From positions 1 through 6,564 of the forward strand of contig DASWJX010000109.1 in the NCBI GenBank assembly GCA_036396915.1: 6,564 nucleotides of DNA, read 5' to 3'. The DNA is from BM509 sp036396915 (lineage in GTDB: Bacteria > Desulfobacterota > Desulfuromonadia > Desulfuromonadales > Geopsychrobacteraceae). Under the pieces are notes generated by a model. That model ran no database searches. It was not told the origin of the DNA and saw nothing but the letters and a program-made list of their open reading frames with translations. Below are positions 1-5,526 of the stretch, piece by piece (within the stretch, counting starts at the first letter, position 1; every line of letters begins with the position of its first letter). Made by a program: the position numbers and the translations under genes.

Positions 1-1
1 A

Positions 2-277
2 AAACTCACTGGTCAGGTGGCCCGGGAACTGTTCGAAGCCATTGCCCGCGAGGAAACCGACTTCTGGGAGGGGGTGCACGCCCCCTTTTCGGACAAGCGC
101 ATCTCCCGCGACGTGGTCGCCGCGGTGATCGAACAGGCCCGGACTCGCGGGGCCGCCAACCTGCCCCAAGTGGCCGAACTGCTGCGGGCCTGCCGCCAGC
201 CTAACGGCGATCCCGAACAGCGCCGGAAATTTTACAAGTTCAAAAATTTCCTCTACAAGACGATCAAGATCAGTTGA
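2..277 (+). CDS. C-terminal part of an unidentified protein, possibly a sigma-54-type transcriptional regulator (5' end outside window)
   Basis: The frame is open from the left edge to a TGA at 275-277, giving the last 91 residues of a longer protein. A GTG at 17 is in frame, but it has no Shine-Dalgarno sequence and the frame continues upstream, so I treat the gene as truncated by the window. The visible part is charged and helical, with ETDFWEGVHAPFSDKRISRD followed by a helix-rich stretch and a basic end, KFKNFLYKTIKIS. From memory this resembles the tail after the AAA+ domain in some deltaproteobacterial sigma-54-interacting regulators: FW..V..PF, then ISR.....VI, then a Fis-like helix and a basic FKNFL-type end. 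No AAA+ motif lies inside the window, so the family is a guess. The gene converges on the SDR gene, with 7 bases between the stop codons. Confidence 0.4.
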   Translation, partial: KLTGQVARELFEAIAREETDFWEGVHAPFSDKRISRDVVAAVIEQARTRGAANLPQVAELLRACRQPNGDPEQRRKFYKFKNFLYKTIKIS

Positions 278-284
278 CCGTCGT

Positions 285-1121
285 TCAGACGCCGGTCCAT
301 TGTTCGCTCAACTGCCAGAGCCGCCCGCCGAGCTCCTCGCTCCCGTTAAGTTCCGCCGCCCTGGTCAGTTTCATGCCGGAGAAATACTGGCCGGTTATGC
401 CGTCGATTTCGGCGGCGGTCGCCAGGTATTCCACGGCATGGGCTCCTTCGTCCACGGGGGTCCTCGGCATCAGGGGCCATTCCCGCACAAGTTTCGTGTC
501 CATCAAGGAAGCCGGATGAATGGCGTTGACGGTAATCCCGGTTGCGGCGAGTTGCCGGGCCAGGTCGAAGGTGAACATCACCAGAGCCCATTTGCTCTGC
601 GAATAGGCCCGCATGCCGTCGTAATCCCGTTCCAGCATCGGATTGTCGAAATCGAGGGCATTCTGGGCGCTGGAAGCGACATTGACGATGCGGGCGGTGC
701 CGTTGATTTCGGCGGCCCGTTGCAGCAGGGGCACCAGCAAACGGGTCAGCAGGAAGGGCGCGAGATAGTTGACGGCGAAACGCAATTCGTAGCCGTCACG
801 GCTCGTTTCCCGGACTTTCGGCTGCGGTCCGCCGCCGATCCCGGCATTATTGATGAGGACATCCAGGAGGGGCTGATCCTCGGCGATTACCCTGGCGAGA
901 CGGCGGACATCGGCGAGGGAAGCGAGGTCGCCGTTGACATAGTGGATCTGCTGGTTGCCGGTGGCCTTGCGGATTTCGGTGAGGGCCGCCAGCCCCTTGG
1001 CCGGGTTGCGGCCGTGAAGCAGAAGGGTTTCCCCCGTGGCGGCGAGATCTTCGGCCACCCGCCGGCCGAGCCCGTCGGTGGCACCGGTGACCAGAATGAC
1101 CCGTTGTCTCTCTTTGCTCAT
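285..1121 (-). CDS. short-chain dehydrogenase/reductase (SDR) family oxidoreductase
   Basis: This 278-aa protein has the full classical SDR layout. The Rossmann cofactor motif TGATDGLG is at residues 12-19, Asp65 lies in the GDLAS adenine-pocket segment, and NNAG is at 91-94. The catalytic tetrad is Asn118 (FAVNYLAPF), Ser150/151 (VASSAQ), Tyr173 and Lys177 (YSQSK). HPASLMDTK follows at about 202. Arg38 after the second strand (LLHGRN) suggests NADP(H) preference. The protein is expected to be cytoplasmic, oxidising or reducing a carbonyl/alcohol substrate. The overall form is close to retinol-dehydrogenase-like SDRs, but the substrate cannot be read from sequence. The ATG at 1121 is preceded by a purine-rich AAAGG-type site. 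It is the last gene of the minus-strand run, 242 bases after the M16 gene, and could have its own promoter. Length is normal and no key residue is missing. Confidence 0.93.
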   Translation of the reverse strand: MSKERQRVILVTGATDGLGRRVAEDLAATGETLLLHGRNPAKGLAALTEIRKATGNQQIHYVNGDLASLADVRRLARVIAEDQPLLDVLINNAGIGGGPQPKVRETSRDGYELRFAVNYLAPFLLTRLLVPLLQRAAEINGTARIVNVASSAQNALDFDNPMLERDYDGMRAYSQSKWALVMFTFDLARQLAATGITVNAIHPASLMDTKLVREWPLMPRTPVDEGAHAVEYLATAAEIDGITGQYFSGMKLTRAAELNGSEELGGRLWQLSEQWTGV

Positions 1122-1273
1122 GGCCCTTTACCTTTTCACGGAGTCCTCCCTGCAAGGCGCTGGAAAACCAATCATTGCAATCCCGGATCAGGCAGACCCG
1201 CTGTTCCTTCTTCAGGAATAGTCTTCTGGTGAGCAGGAGAAATTCGCAGGTACAGAATCCAGCTTAGCAGAGA

Positions 1274-1296
1274 TTGGCCGGCGGAAAAGCGGCCAA
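1274..1296. repeat. small inverted repeat in the 242-base gap between the M16 and SDR genes
   Basis: TTGGCCG (1274-1280) and CGGCCAA (1290-1296) form a perfect 7-bp stem with a 9-base loop, 68 bases beyond the M16 stop codon. In the M16 reading direction no run of T follows the stem, so it is not a standard rho-independent terminator. It could be a processing or pausing hairpin. The right arm belongs to a 13-bp word, GAAAAGCGGCCAA (1284-1296), that recurs at 1372-1384 inside the last codons of the M16 gene. Elsewhere in the 1122-1363 gap I see no open frame or clear promoter, only a weak 5-bp hairpin at 1204-1218. Confidence 0.4.
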
Positions 1297-1363
1297 GGAA
1301 GGAAAAATTCCGGCTCCCGGGACCGATACTTCCCGACCCGTGTGCAGCCATTGTTTGGCCCGG

Positions 1364-2653
1364 TCAGCGCCGAAAAGCGGCCAACCGTTTTTCCACCTGG
1401 CGCCGGTCCCTGCCGGAAAAGGGGCCAACAACCGCCATCCGCAGGTTTTCCCCGGTAAAAAGCTCCCGGGCAGTGGCCTGCATCTGCCCGGCTCCCACCT
1501 CCAGGGCTTCCCGCCGTTCATCGTCCAGGGTTTTCAGATAGCCGGTGATCATCCCCCAGCCATAACGGCCGGCCAGCACGTCGGCATGGTCGTGGCTGAA
1601 ATCGAGGTCGAAGAGGTAATTGCGCACGGCTCTTTCCATCTCCAGGTCGCCGACCGGGGTGGTGCAGAGATCCTCGAAGATGGCCAGCACCTCGTTCACG
1701 GCCGGTGTCAGGTTGGCGGGCATGACCGACAGGTCGACGGCGAAGCTGCCGCATTCGACGAACAGGGAGAGGTGCGCCTCGGCGTTGTAGGTCAGGCCGA
1801 GGTTTTCTCGCAACTGGTACATGAGTCTGGCGGTGCCGCCCCCGGACAGGATGCGGCGCAGCATGCGCAGGGGCGGGGTATGGAAACTGTCCCGCCCGGG
1901 AACCTTGAAGGTGAGCTGGATGTTGACCTGCGAATCGGCCTCCTTTTTCCAGATCGTGGCCGGGCCCTGGGGAGGCTCTGTTTCGATCAGGGGGGGAGCC
2001 GAAGGAGGCATTTCGCCCTGCCAGTCGCCGAAGGCGCGCTCGGTGGCGGCGAGGGCGACTTGCCGGTCGACCCGGCCGGCAAGGGCGATGACGATGTTGG
2101 GCGGCGAATAGTAGCGCCGGTGATGGTCTCGCAGATCCTCCGGTCCGATGGCGGCGATGGAGGTCTGCAGGCCGATGGTTGGCTGGCTCAGGGGATGATC
2201 GGGCCACAGCAGCCGGGCGATCAACTGGTCGGGACTGATCTCCTGACCGTCCTGGTTGAGATCTTCCAGGGCTTCTTCGAGGATGATTTTCCGCTCGATC
2301 TCCATGTCCTTGAGCAACGGTTGCCGCAGCATGGAAGACAGCAACTGGAGGCCATCGCCGATGTGGTCGGGATGGAGACGGGTATGATAGCAGGTGGTTT
2401 CGGCGTCGGTGGCGGCGTTGATGGTGCCGCCGATGGCTTCGAACTGCCATTCGAGATCGAGATTGGACGGGTGATCCACCGAACCGCGAAACAGCATGTG
2501 TTCGAGAAAATGGGAGATGCCGGCCAGCCGGCGCGGTTCGTAGCGGCTGCCGACGCCGACATAACAGGCCAGTTCCGCGCTGTGCAGGTGAGGCATTTCC
2601 ACGGTCAGCAGGCGCAGGCCATTGGCCAGGGTGTCCAGGCGATATTCAATCAT
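1364..2653 (-). CDS. M16-family zinc metallopeptidase (pitrilysin / processing-peptidase-like)
   Basis: This 429-aa protein has the two-domain half-clamp architecture of short M16B peptidases. The N-terminal domain opens with LANGLRLL and carries the inverted zinc motif HFLEH (His48, Glu51, His52). The third zinc ligand is Glu127 in IILEEAL, at the family's usual spacing of about 75 residues, so the enzyme looks catalytically complete. The C-terminal domain has the substrate-binding signature LSGGGTARLMYQLRENLGLTY around residues 269-289, including the Arg282/Tyr289 pair. There is no signal peptide or membrane segment, so it should be cytoplasmic. Family members of this size usually act as dimers degrading or trimming unfolded peptides. 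The ATG at 2653 follows an AAGGAAG site (2665-2671, minus strand) at 11 bases. The gene lies 93 bases downstream of hemB in the same direction and is likely co-transcribed. A link to haem synthesis is not shown by sequence. Confidence 0.94.
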   Translation of the reverse strand: MIEYRLDTLANGLRLLTVEMPHLHSAELACYVGVGSRYEPRRLAGISHFLEHMLFRGSVDHPSNLDLEWQFEAIGGTINAATDAETTCYHTRLHPDHIGDGLQLLSSMLRQPLLKDMEIERKIILEEALEDLNQDGQEISPDQLIARLLWPDHPLSQPTIGLQTSIAAIGPEDLRDHHRRYYSPPNIVIALAGRVDRQVALAATERAFGDWQGEMPPSAPPLIETEPPQGPATIWKKEADSQVNIQLTFKVPGRDSFHTPPLRMLRRILSGGGTARLMYQLRENLGLTYNAEAHLSLFVECGSFAVDLSVMPANLTPAVNEVLAIFEDLCTTPVGDLEMERAVRNYLFDLDFSHDHADVLAGRYGWGMITGYLKTLDDERREALEVGAGQMQATARELFTGENLRMAVVGPFSGRDRRQVEKRLAAFRR

Positions 2654-2746
2654 TCCGGGGGGTACTTCCTTGGCACGGGTTGGAGTTAACCCGGGATGAT
2701 ATCAGGTTTTCGACCGGGAGGCGTTTTCTTTTTTCGCGGAACGGGA

Positions 2747-3742
2747 TCAATCGGCCGGGCGCCGGCAATGGTCCGAGAGCAACCGGGCCGCTTCCTTGGC
2801 GTGATAGGTGATGATCAGGTCGGCGCCGGCGCGTTTGATGCCGGTAAGCAGTTCGAGCATCACCCGGTCGTGGTCGATCCAGCCCTGCCGGGCGGCAGCC
2901 TTGAGCATGGCGTATTCCCCCGAAACGTTGTAGGCCACCAGGGGCAGATCGAAACGCTCCCGCAGGTCGCGGACGATGTCGAGATAGGCCATGGCCGGTT
3001 TGACCATCAGTAAGTCGGCGCACTCCTGCACGTCGAGGGCCGCCTCTCGCCAGGCCTCGCGGCGGTTGGCGGGGTCCATCTGGTAGGTGCGCCGGTCGCC
3101 GAATTGGGGGGCCGACTGGGCCGCGTCGCGGAAGGGGCCGTAGAAGGCGCTGGCATATTTCACCGCGTAGCTCATGATGGGGATGTGGCTGAAGCCGTTG
3201 GCGTCGAGCAATTCGCGGATCGTTGCCACCCGGCCGTCCATCATGTCGCTGGGAGCGACAATGTCGGCCCCCGCCCGGGCGTGGGACAGGGCCTGGGCCG
3301 ACAGCAACTGCAGGGTGGCGTCGTTGTCGACGTCGTCCCCCTTGATCACTCCGCAATGGCCGTGGTCGGTGTATTCGCAGAGACAGACATCGGTGATGAC
3401 GATCAGCTCGGGTATCTCGGCCTTGAGGGCGGCCACTGTCCGCTGGATGATGCCCTCTTCGCTGTAGCTGTCGCTGCCCAGGGCGTCCTTTTGCTCCGGG
3501 ATGCCGAACAGGATTACCGCCGGGATGCCGAGTTGGTGCGCTTCGCGAGCCTCGGTCACCAGGTTTTCGATGGAAAGCTGGAAGATTCCCGGCATGGACG
3601 GGATCTCACGGCGGATGCCGCGGCCGAAGGCGCTGAACAGAGGATAGATGAGGTCGTCGATTCTCAATTCCGTTTCGCGGACCATGCCGCGCAGAGCAGG
3701 GTTGCGGCGCAGGCGACGGGCGCGGTATTCGGGAAAAAACAT
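2747..3742 (-). CDS. hemB: porphobilinogen synthase (delta-aminolevulinic acid dehydratase)
   Basis: HemB condenses two 5-aminolevulinate molecules to porphobilinogen, the first common step toward haem, sirohaem and cobalamin, in the cytoplasm. The 331-aa length is normal. The active-site zinc motif DVCLCEYTDHGHCG contains Cys120, Cys122 and Cys130, which places it in the Zn-dependent class rather than the Asp-rich Mg-only class. The two Schiff-base lysines are Lys195 (MSYAVKYAS) and Lys248 (LMVKPAMAYLD). The family segments RRTYQMDPAN (217-226), YNVSGEYAM (271-279) and a final ITYHAKEAARLL are present. The N-terminus RARRLRRNPALRGMVRET is typical of the family. The ATG at 3742 follows a strong AAGGAG (3750-3755, minus strand) with 7-base spacing. 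The upstream region is unusual: a palindromic repeat element starts only 12 bases above the Shine-Dalgarno site and an IS4 element begins 216 bases above the start codon, so promoter position is unclear. Confidence 0.98.
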   Translation of the reverse strand: MFFPEYRARRLRRNPALRGMVRETELRIDDLIYPLFSAFGRGIRREIPSMPGIFQLSIENLVTEAREAHQLGIPAVILFGIPEQKDALGSDSYSEEGIIQRTVAALKAEIPELIVITDVCLCEYTDHGHCGVIKGDDVDNDATLQLLSAQALSHARAGADIVAPSDMMDGRVATIRELLDANGFSHIPIMSYAVKYASAFYGPFRDAAQSAPQFGDRRTYQMDPANRREAWREAALDVQECADLLMVKPAMAYLDIVRDLRERFDLPLVAYNVSGEYAMLKAAARQGWIDHDRVMLELLTGIKRAGADLIITYHAKEAARLLSDHCRRPAD

Positions 3743-3766
3743 GGATTGGCTCCTTTTCAGGAAAAC

Positions 3767-3915
3767 TGGTTATGCACTTTGCTCAAGTGAATCAGGTCGG
3801 GGTCGGGGTCGCTATCGGAATCGGGGTCGATTAAGACCTTTTCGATTCCGACCCCGACCCCGTAAGTAGTTGGCTTTCTAAGATTCACCATCAACTTGAG
3901 TGATGTGCATAACCA
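3767..3915. repeat. 149-bp MITE-like palindromic element with terminal inverted repeats, upstream of hemB
   Basis: The outermost arms are TGGTTATGCAC (3767-3777) and GTGCATAACCA (3905-3915), a perfect 11-bp inverted repeat. After a 4-base mismatch on each side, CTCAAGT (3782-3788) pairs with ACTTGAG (3894-3900). Further in, GTGAATC (3787-3793) and GATTCAC (3882-3888) are also complementary, with an offset. The centre is a GC-rich hairpin of hexamer repeats, listed separately. The element contains no plausible gene. The nested arms suggest a mobile miniature element or a family of palindromic intergenic repeats. No flanking target duplication is obvious. The hemB transcript is likely to start in or above it, so it may form a leader structure. 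Confidence 0.72.
3798..3862. repeat. core hairpin of variant GGGTCG hexamers
   Basis: The left arm is an array of hexamers in register: GGGTCG, GGGTCG, CTATCG, GAATCG, GGGTCG (3800-3829). The right arm is the complementary series ATTCCG, ACCCCG, ACCCCG (3845-3862). Bases 3798-3811 pair perfectly with 3849-3862 (14 bp), and 3818-3823 pair with 3843-3848 (6 bp). A 6-base CTATCG bulge, exactly one hexamer, lies on the left arm, leaving a 19-base loop. Three GGGG runs on the plus strand also permit a G-quadruplex. This would be a very stable structure in DNA or RNA. Confidence 0.75.
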
Positions 3916-3958
3916 TATCAGGAAATACTTGGCTAGTCGGATTGTTTCGGGCAGTCCT
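3916..3958 (+). pseudogene. possible upstream scrap of the interrupted helicase-like gene
   Basis: These 43 bases lie between the palindromic element and the IS. Read in the frame of the helicase remnant on the other side of the IS, they (with the two preceding bases) give ISGNTWLVGLFRAV and then L across the duplication. Removing the IS and one duplicated target copy joins this in frame to DDSECRRLFDLPG. Upstream the frame is closed by a TGA at 3897-3899 inside the palindromic element, so the piece is cut at its 5' side. Fifteen codons are weak evidence of coding on their own. Confidence 0.4.
3948..3958 (+). repeat. left target-site duplication of the IS4 element
   Basis: CGGGCAGTCCT directly abuts the left inverted repeat. 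It matches GGGGCAGTCCT at the right end in 10 of 11 positions, differing only at the first base. An 11-13 bp duplication is normal for IS4-subgroup elements. If the true duplication is the 10 matching bases, the right IS end shifts by one base. Confidence 0.85.
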
Positions 3959-3976
3959 GAATGGCGCTAGTTTAAG
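3959..3976 (+). repeat. left terminal inverted repeat (IRL) of the IS4 element
   Basis: GAATGGCGCTAGTTTAAG is an exact reverse complement of 5498-5515. It is the transposase binding and cleavage end. The first base matches the register in which IS4 itself begins (T-AATGCCG), which supports 3959 as the outermost base. Confidence 0.93.
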
Positions 3977-4019
3977 GTCTTTTTGCATAAGAAAGTGCCT
4001 GAAAATATTGGCCAAAAAT

Positions 4020-4030
4020 GGCATAATGCC
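4020..4030. promoter_or_regulatory. 11-bp dyad with a CATAAT box just upstream of the transposase start
   Basis: GGCATAATGCC is a perfect dyad around a central A, ending two bases before the transposase ATG at 4033. It contains CATAAT (4022-4027), close to the -10 consensus, but transcription from it would start at about the ATG and leave no leader. A second weak candidate higher up is TTGCAT (3983-3988) with TATTGG (4006-4011) at 17-base spacing. I cannot decide between them. No Shine-Dalgarno sequence precedes 4033, in keeping with poor expression of IS transposases. Confidence 0.3.
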
Positions 4031-4032
4031 CC

Positions 4033-5502
4033 ATGAAAAACACAACGCTAATGTTCCCAGGTTTTCACCTGCAGACCCTGCGTCGAAAGCCCCGCTCAGC
4101 CCAGCAGAAGCTTTCGGAAAAGCTGGCTTTGCTGCAGCAAAAGTCTTTCAAGCAAATCGGCGAGGTCTTTGAAAAGTTCATTCCCCGAACACTTCTCAAG
4201 CCGGAGAAGGAGGGGTCCATGAGCCGTAGAAGACTGTTCTCCAAGGAGAACACCTTCTGGGCCTTCTTCAGCCAGGTGCTCGACGCCGACGGGGGTTGCA
4301 AGGAAGTGATTCGCAAGCTTCAGTCCTACGTCTCCATCAAAGGGATCAAGGTTCCTTCGTCCTCAACCGCTTCGTATTGTACGGCCCGCAAGAAGCTGGA
4401 GAAACAGATGCTCTCGGACATCCTCGCGCATACGGCAGAGCGATTGGAGACGATGCCTGCCACCGGCTTGCTGAACAACCGACGCGTCATTGTGGTCGAC
4501 GGGACAGGTGTCAGCATGCCGGATACGCCGGAAAACCAAGCAGTCTGGCCGCAGTTATCCTCCCAGAAGCCAGGGTGCGGATTCCCCTCGGCACGGATCT
4601 GCGCCTGTTTTTCCTTGGACAGCGGCGCCCTGCTCAGCTACGCCATCGGCAACAAGAAGAACCATGAACTGCCGCTGTTCCGCCAGCAATGGGAAACGTT
4701 CAAGCCAGGCGACATCTTTCTCGGCGACAAAGGCTTCTGTAGTTATTTCGATATCGCAAACCTGCAAGACAGGGGCGTTGACAGTGTCGTCACCCTCGCC
4801 AGAAGAGCGCCGGGTCGAGCTGCCAGCAGTCTAAAGAAGCTCGGACCTGATGATCTGCTGATCACATGGGACCGCCCGAAATATGTCAAAACTCTGTCGT
4901 ATTCCAAAGAGTCCTGGGCAAAACTGCCGGAAAAACTGACTCTGCGCCAGATCAAGGTCAAGGTGCCGTATCCCGGGTTCAGAACCAGCGGGTTTTACAT
5001 TGTCACCACTTTGCTCGACGCCACGCAATATCCGGCAGCGGAACTGGCCGAACTCTATTTCAAGCGGTGGGATGTCGAGCTGTTTTTCCGCGACATCAAG
5101 ACAACCATGGGCATGGAAGTCCTGCGCTGTCTCACGCCGGACATGATTCGCAAAGAAATCTTGATGCACTTCATCGCCTACAACTGCGTTCGGCGGTTGA
5201 TGTATGAGGCGGCAGAAGAAGCGGACCTCAAGGTTCGCCTCGTAAGTTTCAAGGGCAGCTTACAGGCCCTTCGCAGTTGGGAACCCCATTTAAATCAAGC
5301 GAAGATCAGCAAGGCAGAACGCTTCCGGCTGATCAGTGATTTGTACGAGTCGATGACCAACACACCGATTCGACAACGGCCAGGGCGAAGCGAACCTCGA
5401 TGTCGGAAGCGACGTCCCAAGAATTACCAGTTGCTGACCTTCCCCAGACAGGCGATGAGGGAGATCCCACATCGGAACAGATACCGTGCTGGAACCGCTT
5501 AA
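4033..5502 (+). CDS. IS4-family DDE transposase
   Basis: This 489-aa enzyme would cut and rejoin DNA at the IS ends by a hairpin cut-and-paste route, as known for IS10/IS50 relatives. The catalytic triad is complete: Asp156 (VIVVDGTGVSMPDT), Asp232 (IFLGDKGF) and Glu349. The family YREK signature is Tyr342, Arg345, Glu349 and Lys356 in YFKRWDVELFFRDIKTTMG. The N-terminal part (about 1-130) carries LFSKENTFWAFFSQVL and corresponds to the family's DNA-binding region. The C-terminus RPGRSEPRCRKRRPKNYQLLTFPR is the usual basic tail. The ATG at 4033 is the first start after an in-frame TAA at 4024 but has no Shine-Dalgarno sequence. A strong one precedes codon 63 (see the separate entry). The TAA stop (5500-5502) lies in the right inverted repeat. 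No frameshift or lost key residue is visible. Confidence 0.96.
   Translation: MKNTTLMFPGFHLQTLRRKPRSAQQKLSEKLALLQQKSFKQIGEVFEKFIPRTLLKPEKEGSMSRRRLFSKENTFWAFFSQVLDADGGCKEVIRKLQSYVSIKGIKVPSSSTASYCTARKKLEKQMLSDILAHTAERLETMPATGLLNNRRVIVVDGTGVSMPDTPENQAVWPQLSSQKPGCGFPSARICACFSLDSGALLSYAIGNKKNHELPLFRQQWETFKPGDIFLGDKGFCSYFDIANLQDRGVDSVVTLARRAPGRAASSLKKLGPDDLLITWDRPKYVKTLSYSKESWAKLPEKLTLRQIKVKVPYPGFRTSGFYIVTTLLDATQYPAAELAELYFKRWDVELFFRDIKTTMGMEVLRCLTPDMIRKEILMHFIAYNCVRRLMYEAAEEADLKVRLVSFKGSLQALRSWEPHLNQAKISKAERFRLISDLYESMTNTPIRQRPGRSEPRCRKRRPKNYQLLTFPRQAMREIPHRNRYRAGTA
4207..4221 (+). promoter_or_regulatory. internal Shine-Dalgarno and ATG at transposase codon 63
   Basis: AAGGAGG (4207-4213) lies 5 bases before an in-frame ATG (4219-4221, Met63, in EGSMSRRRLF). 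This is far better placed than anything before the full-length start. Initiation here would give a 427-aa protein lacking the first 62 residues but keeping the DDE core. Tn5, in the same family, makes an inhibitor lacking 55 N-terminal residues. The purine-rich stretch also simply encodes Lys-Glu-Gly, so chance is possible. Confidence 0.45.
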
Positions 5503-5515
5503 ACTAGCGCCATTC
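5498..5515 (-). repeat. right terminal inverted repeat (IRR) of the IS4 element
   Basis: CTTAAACTAGCGCCATTC is the exact reverse complement of the left end. It overlaps the transposase stop codon, so the gene runs to the very end of the element. Confidence 0.93.
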
Positions 5516-5526
5516 GGGGCAGTCCT
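5516..5526 (+). repeat. right target-site duplication of the IS4 element
   Basis: GGGGCAGTCCT directly follows the right inverted repeat and matches the left copy at 10 of 11 bases. It is in frame with the helicase remnant, reading Gly-Ala-Val-Leu with the next base. Confidence 0.85.

Larger units (their letters stand above)
3959..5515 (+). mobile_element. complete IS4-family insertion sequence, 1557 bp
   Basis: The element is bounded by perfect 18-bp inverted repeats, GAATGGCGCTAGTTTAAG at the left and its complement at the right. These resemble the ends of E. coli IS4 (TAATGCCGATCAGTTAAG), and the element is flanked by a near-perfect 11-bp target duplication. It carries one transposase gene, whose TAA stop lies inside the right repeat. 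Length, duplication size, end sequence and transposase motifs agree with the IS4 subgroup of the IS4 family. There are no passenger genes. It lies in a helicase-like gene and is transcribed in the same direction as that gene and divergently from hemB. Everything needed for transposition looks intact, so it may be recent and active. Confidence 0.95.

Noticed and set aside
275..298. Bidirectional terminator between the two convergent genes
   Set aside because: Only a 5-bp stem (GACCG/CGGTC) with a 12-base loop and no T run on either strand.
300..1232. Plus-strand open frame of 310 codons opposite the SDR gene
   Set aside because: The minus strand encodes a complete SDR with all catalytic motifs. 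The plus product is low-complexity Gly/Val/Asp-rich and has no plausible start signal.
1274..2689. Long plus-strand open frame (471 codons) opposite the M16 gene
   Set aside because: It is antisense to a gene with intact family motifs. Its product is Gly/Gln/Asp-rich with no recognisable domain, the usual mirror of a GC-rich codon pattern.
2676..2693. Terminator between hemB and the M16 gene
   Set aside because: CGGGTT/AACCCG gives a 6-bp stem, but no T run follows in the minus direction. It lies close to the M16 Shine-Dalgarno site, so read-through is more likely.
3104..3790. Plus-strand open frame of 228 codons opposite hemB
   Set aside because: hemB on the minus strand is certain from its zinc and lysine motifs. 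The antisense frame has no family resemblance.
3795..3862. CRISPR-like repeat array
   Set aside because: The repeats are contiguous hexamers with no spacers, and the array forms one hairpin.
3767..3915. Integron attC site, suggested by GTTATGC/GCATAAC arms
   Set aside because: The arms are in the opposite order to attC (which has RYYYAAC at the left and GTTRRRY at the right), the bases do not fit the consensus, and no integrase or cassette genes are nearby.
3900..4172. Plus-strand frame crossing from the palindromic element into the IS
   Set aside because: It is a chimera created by the insertion: a few possible helicase codons followed by out-of-frame IS sequence overlapping the transposase.
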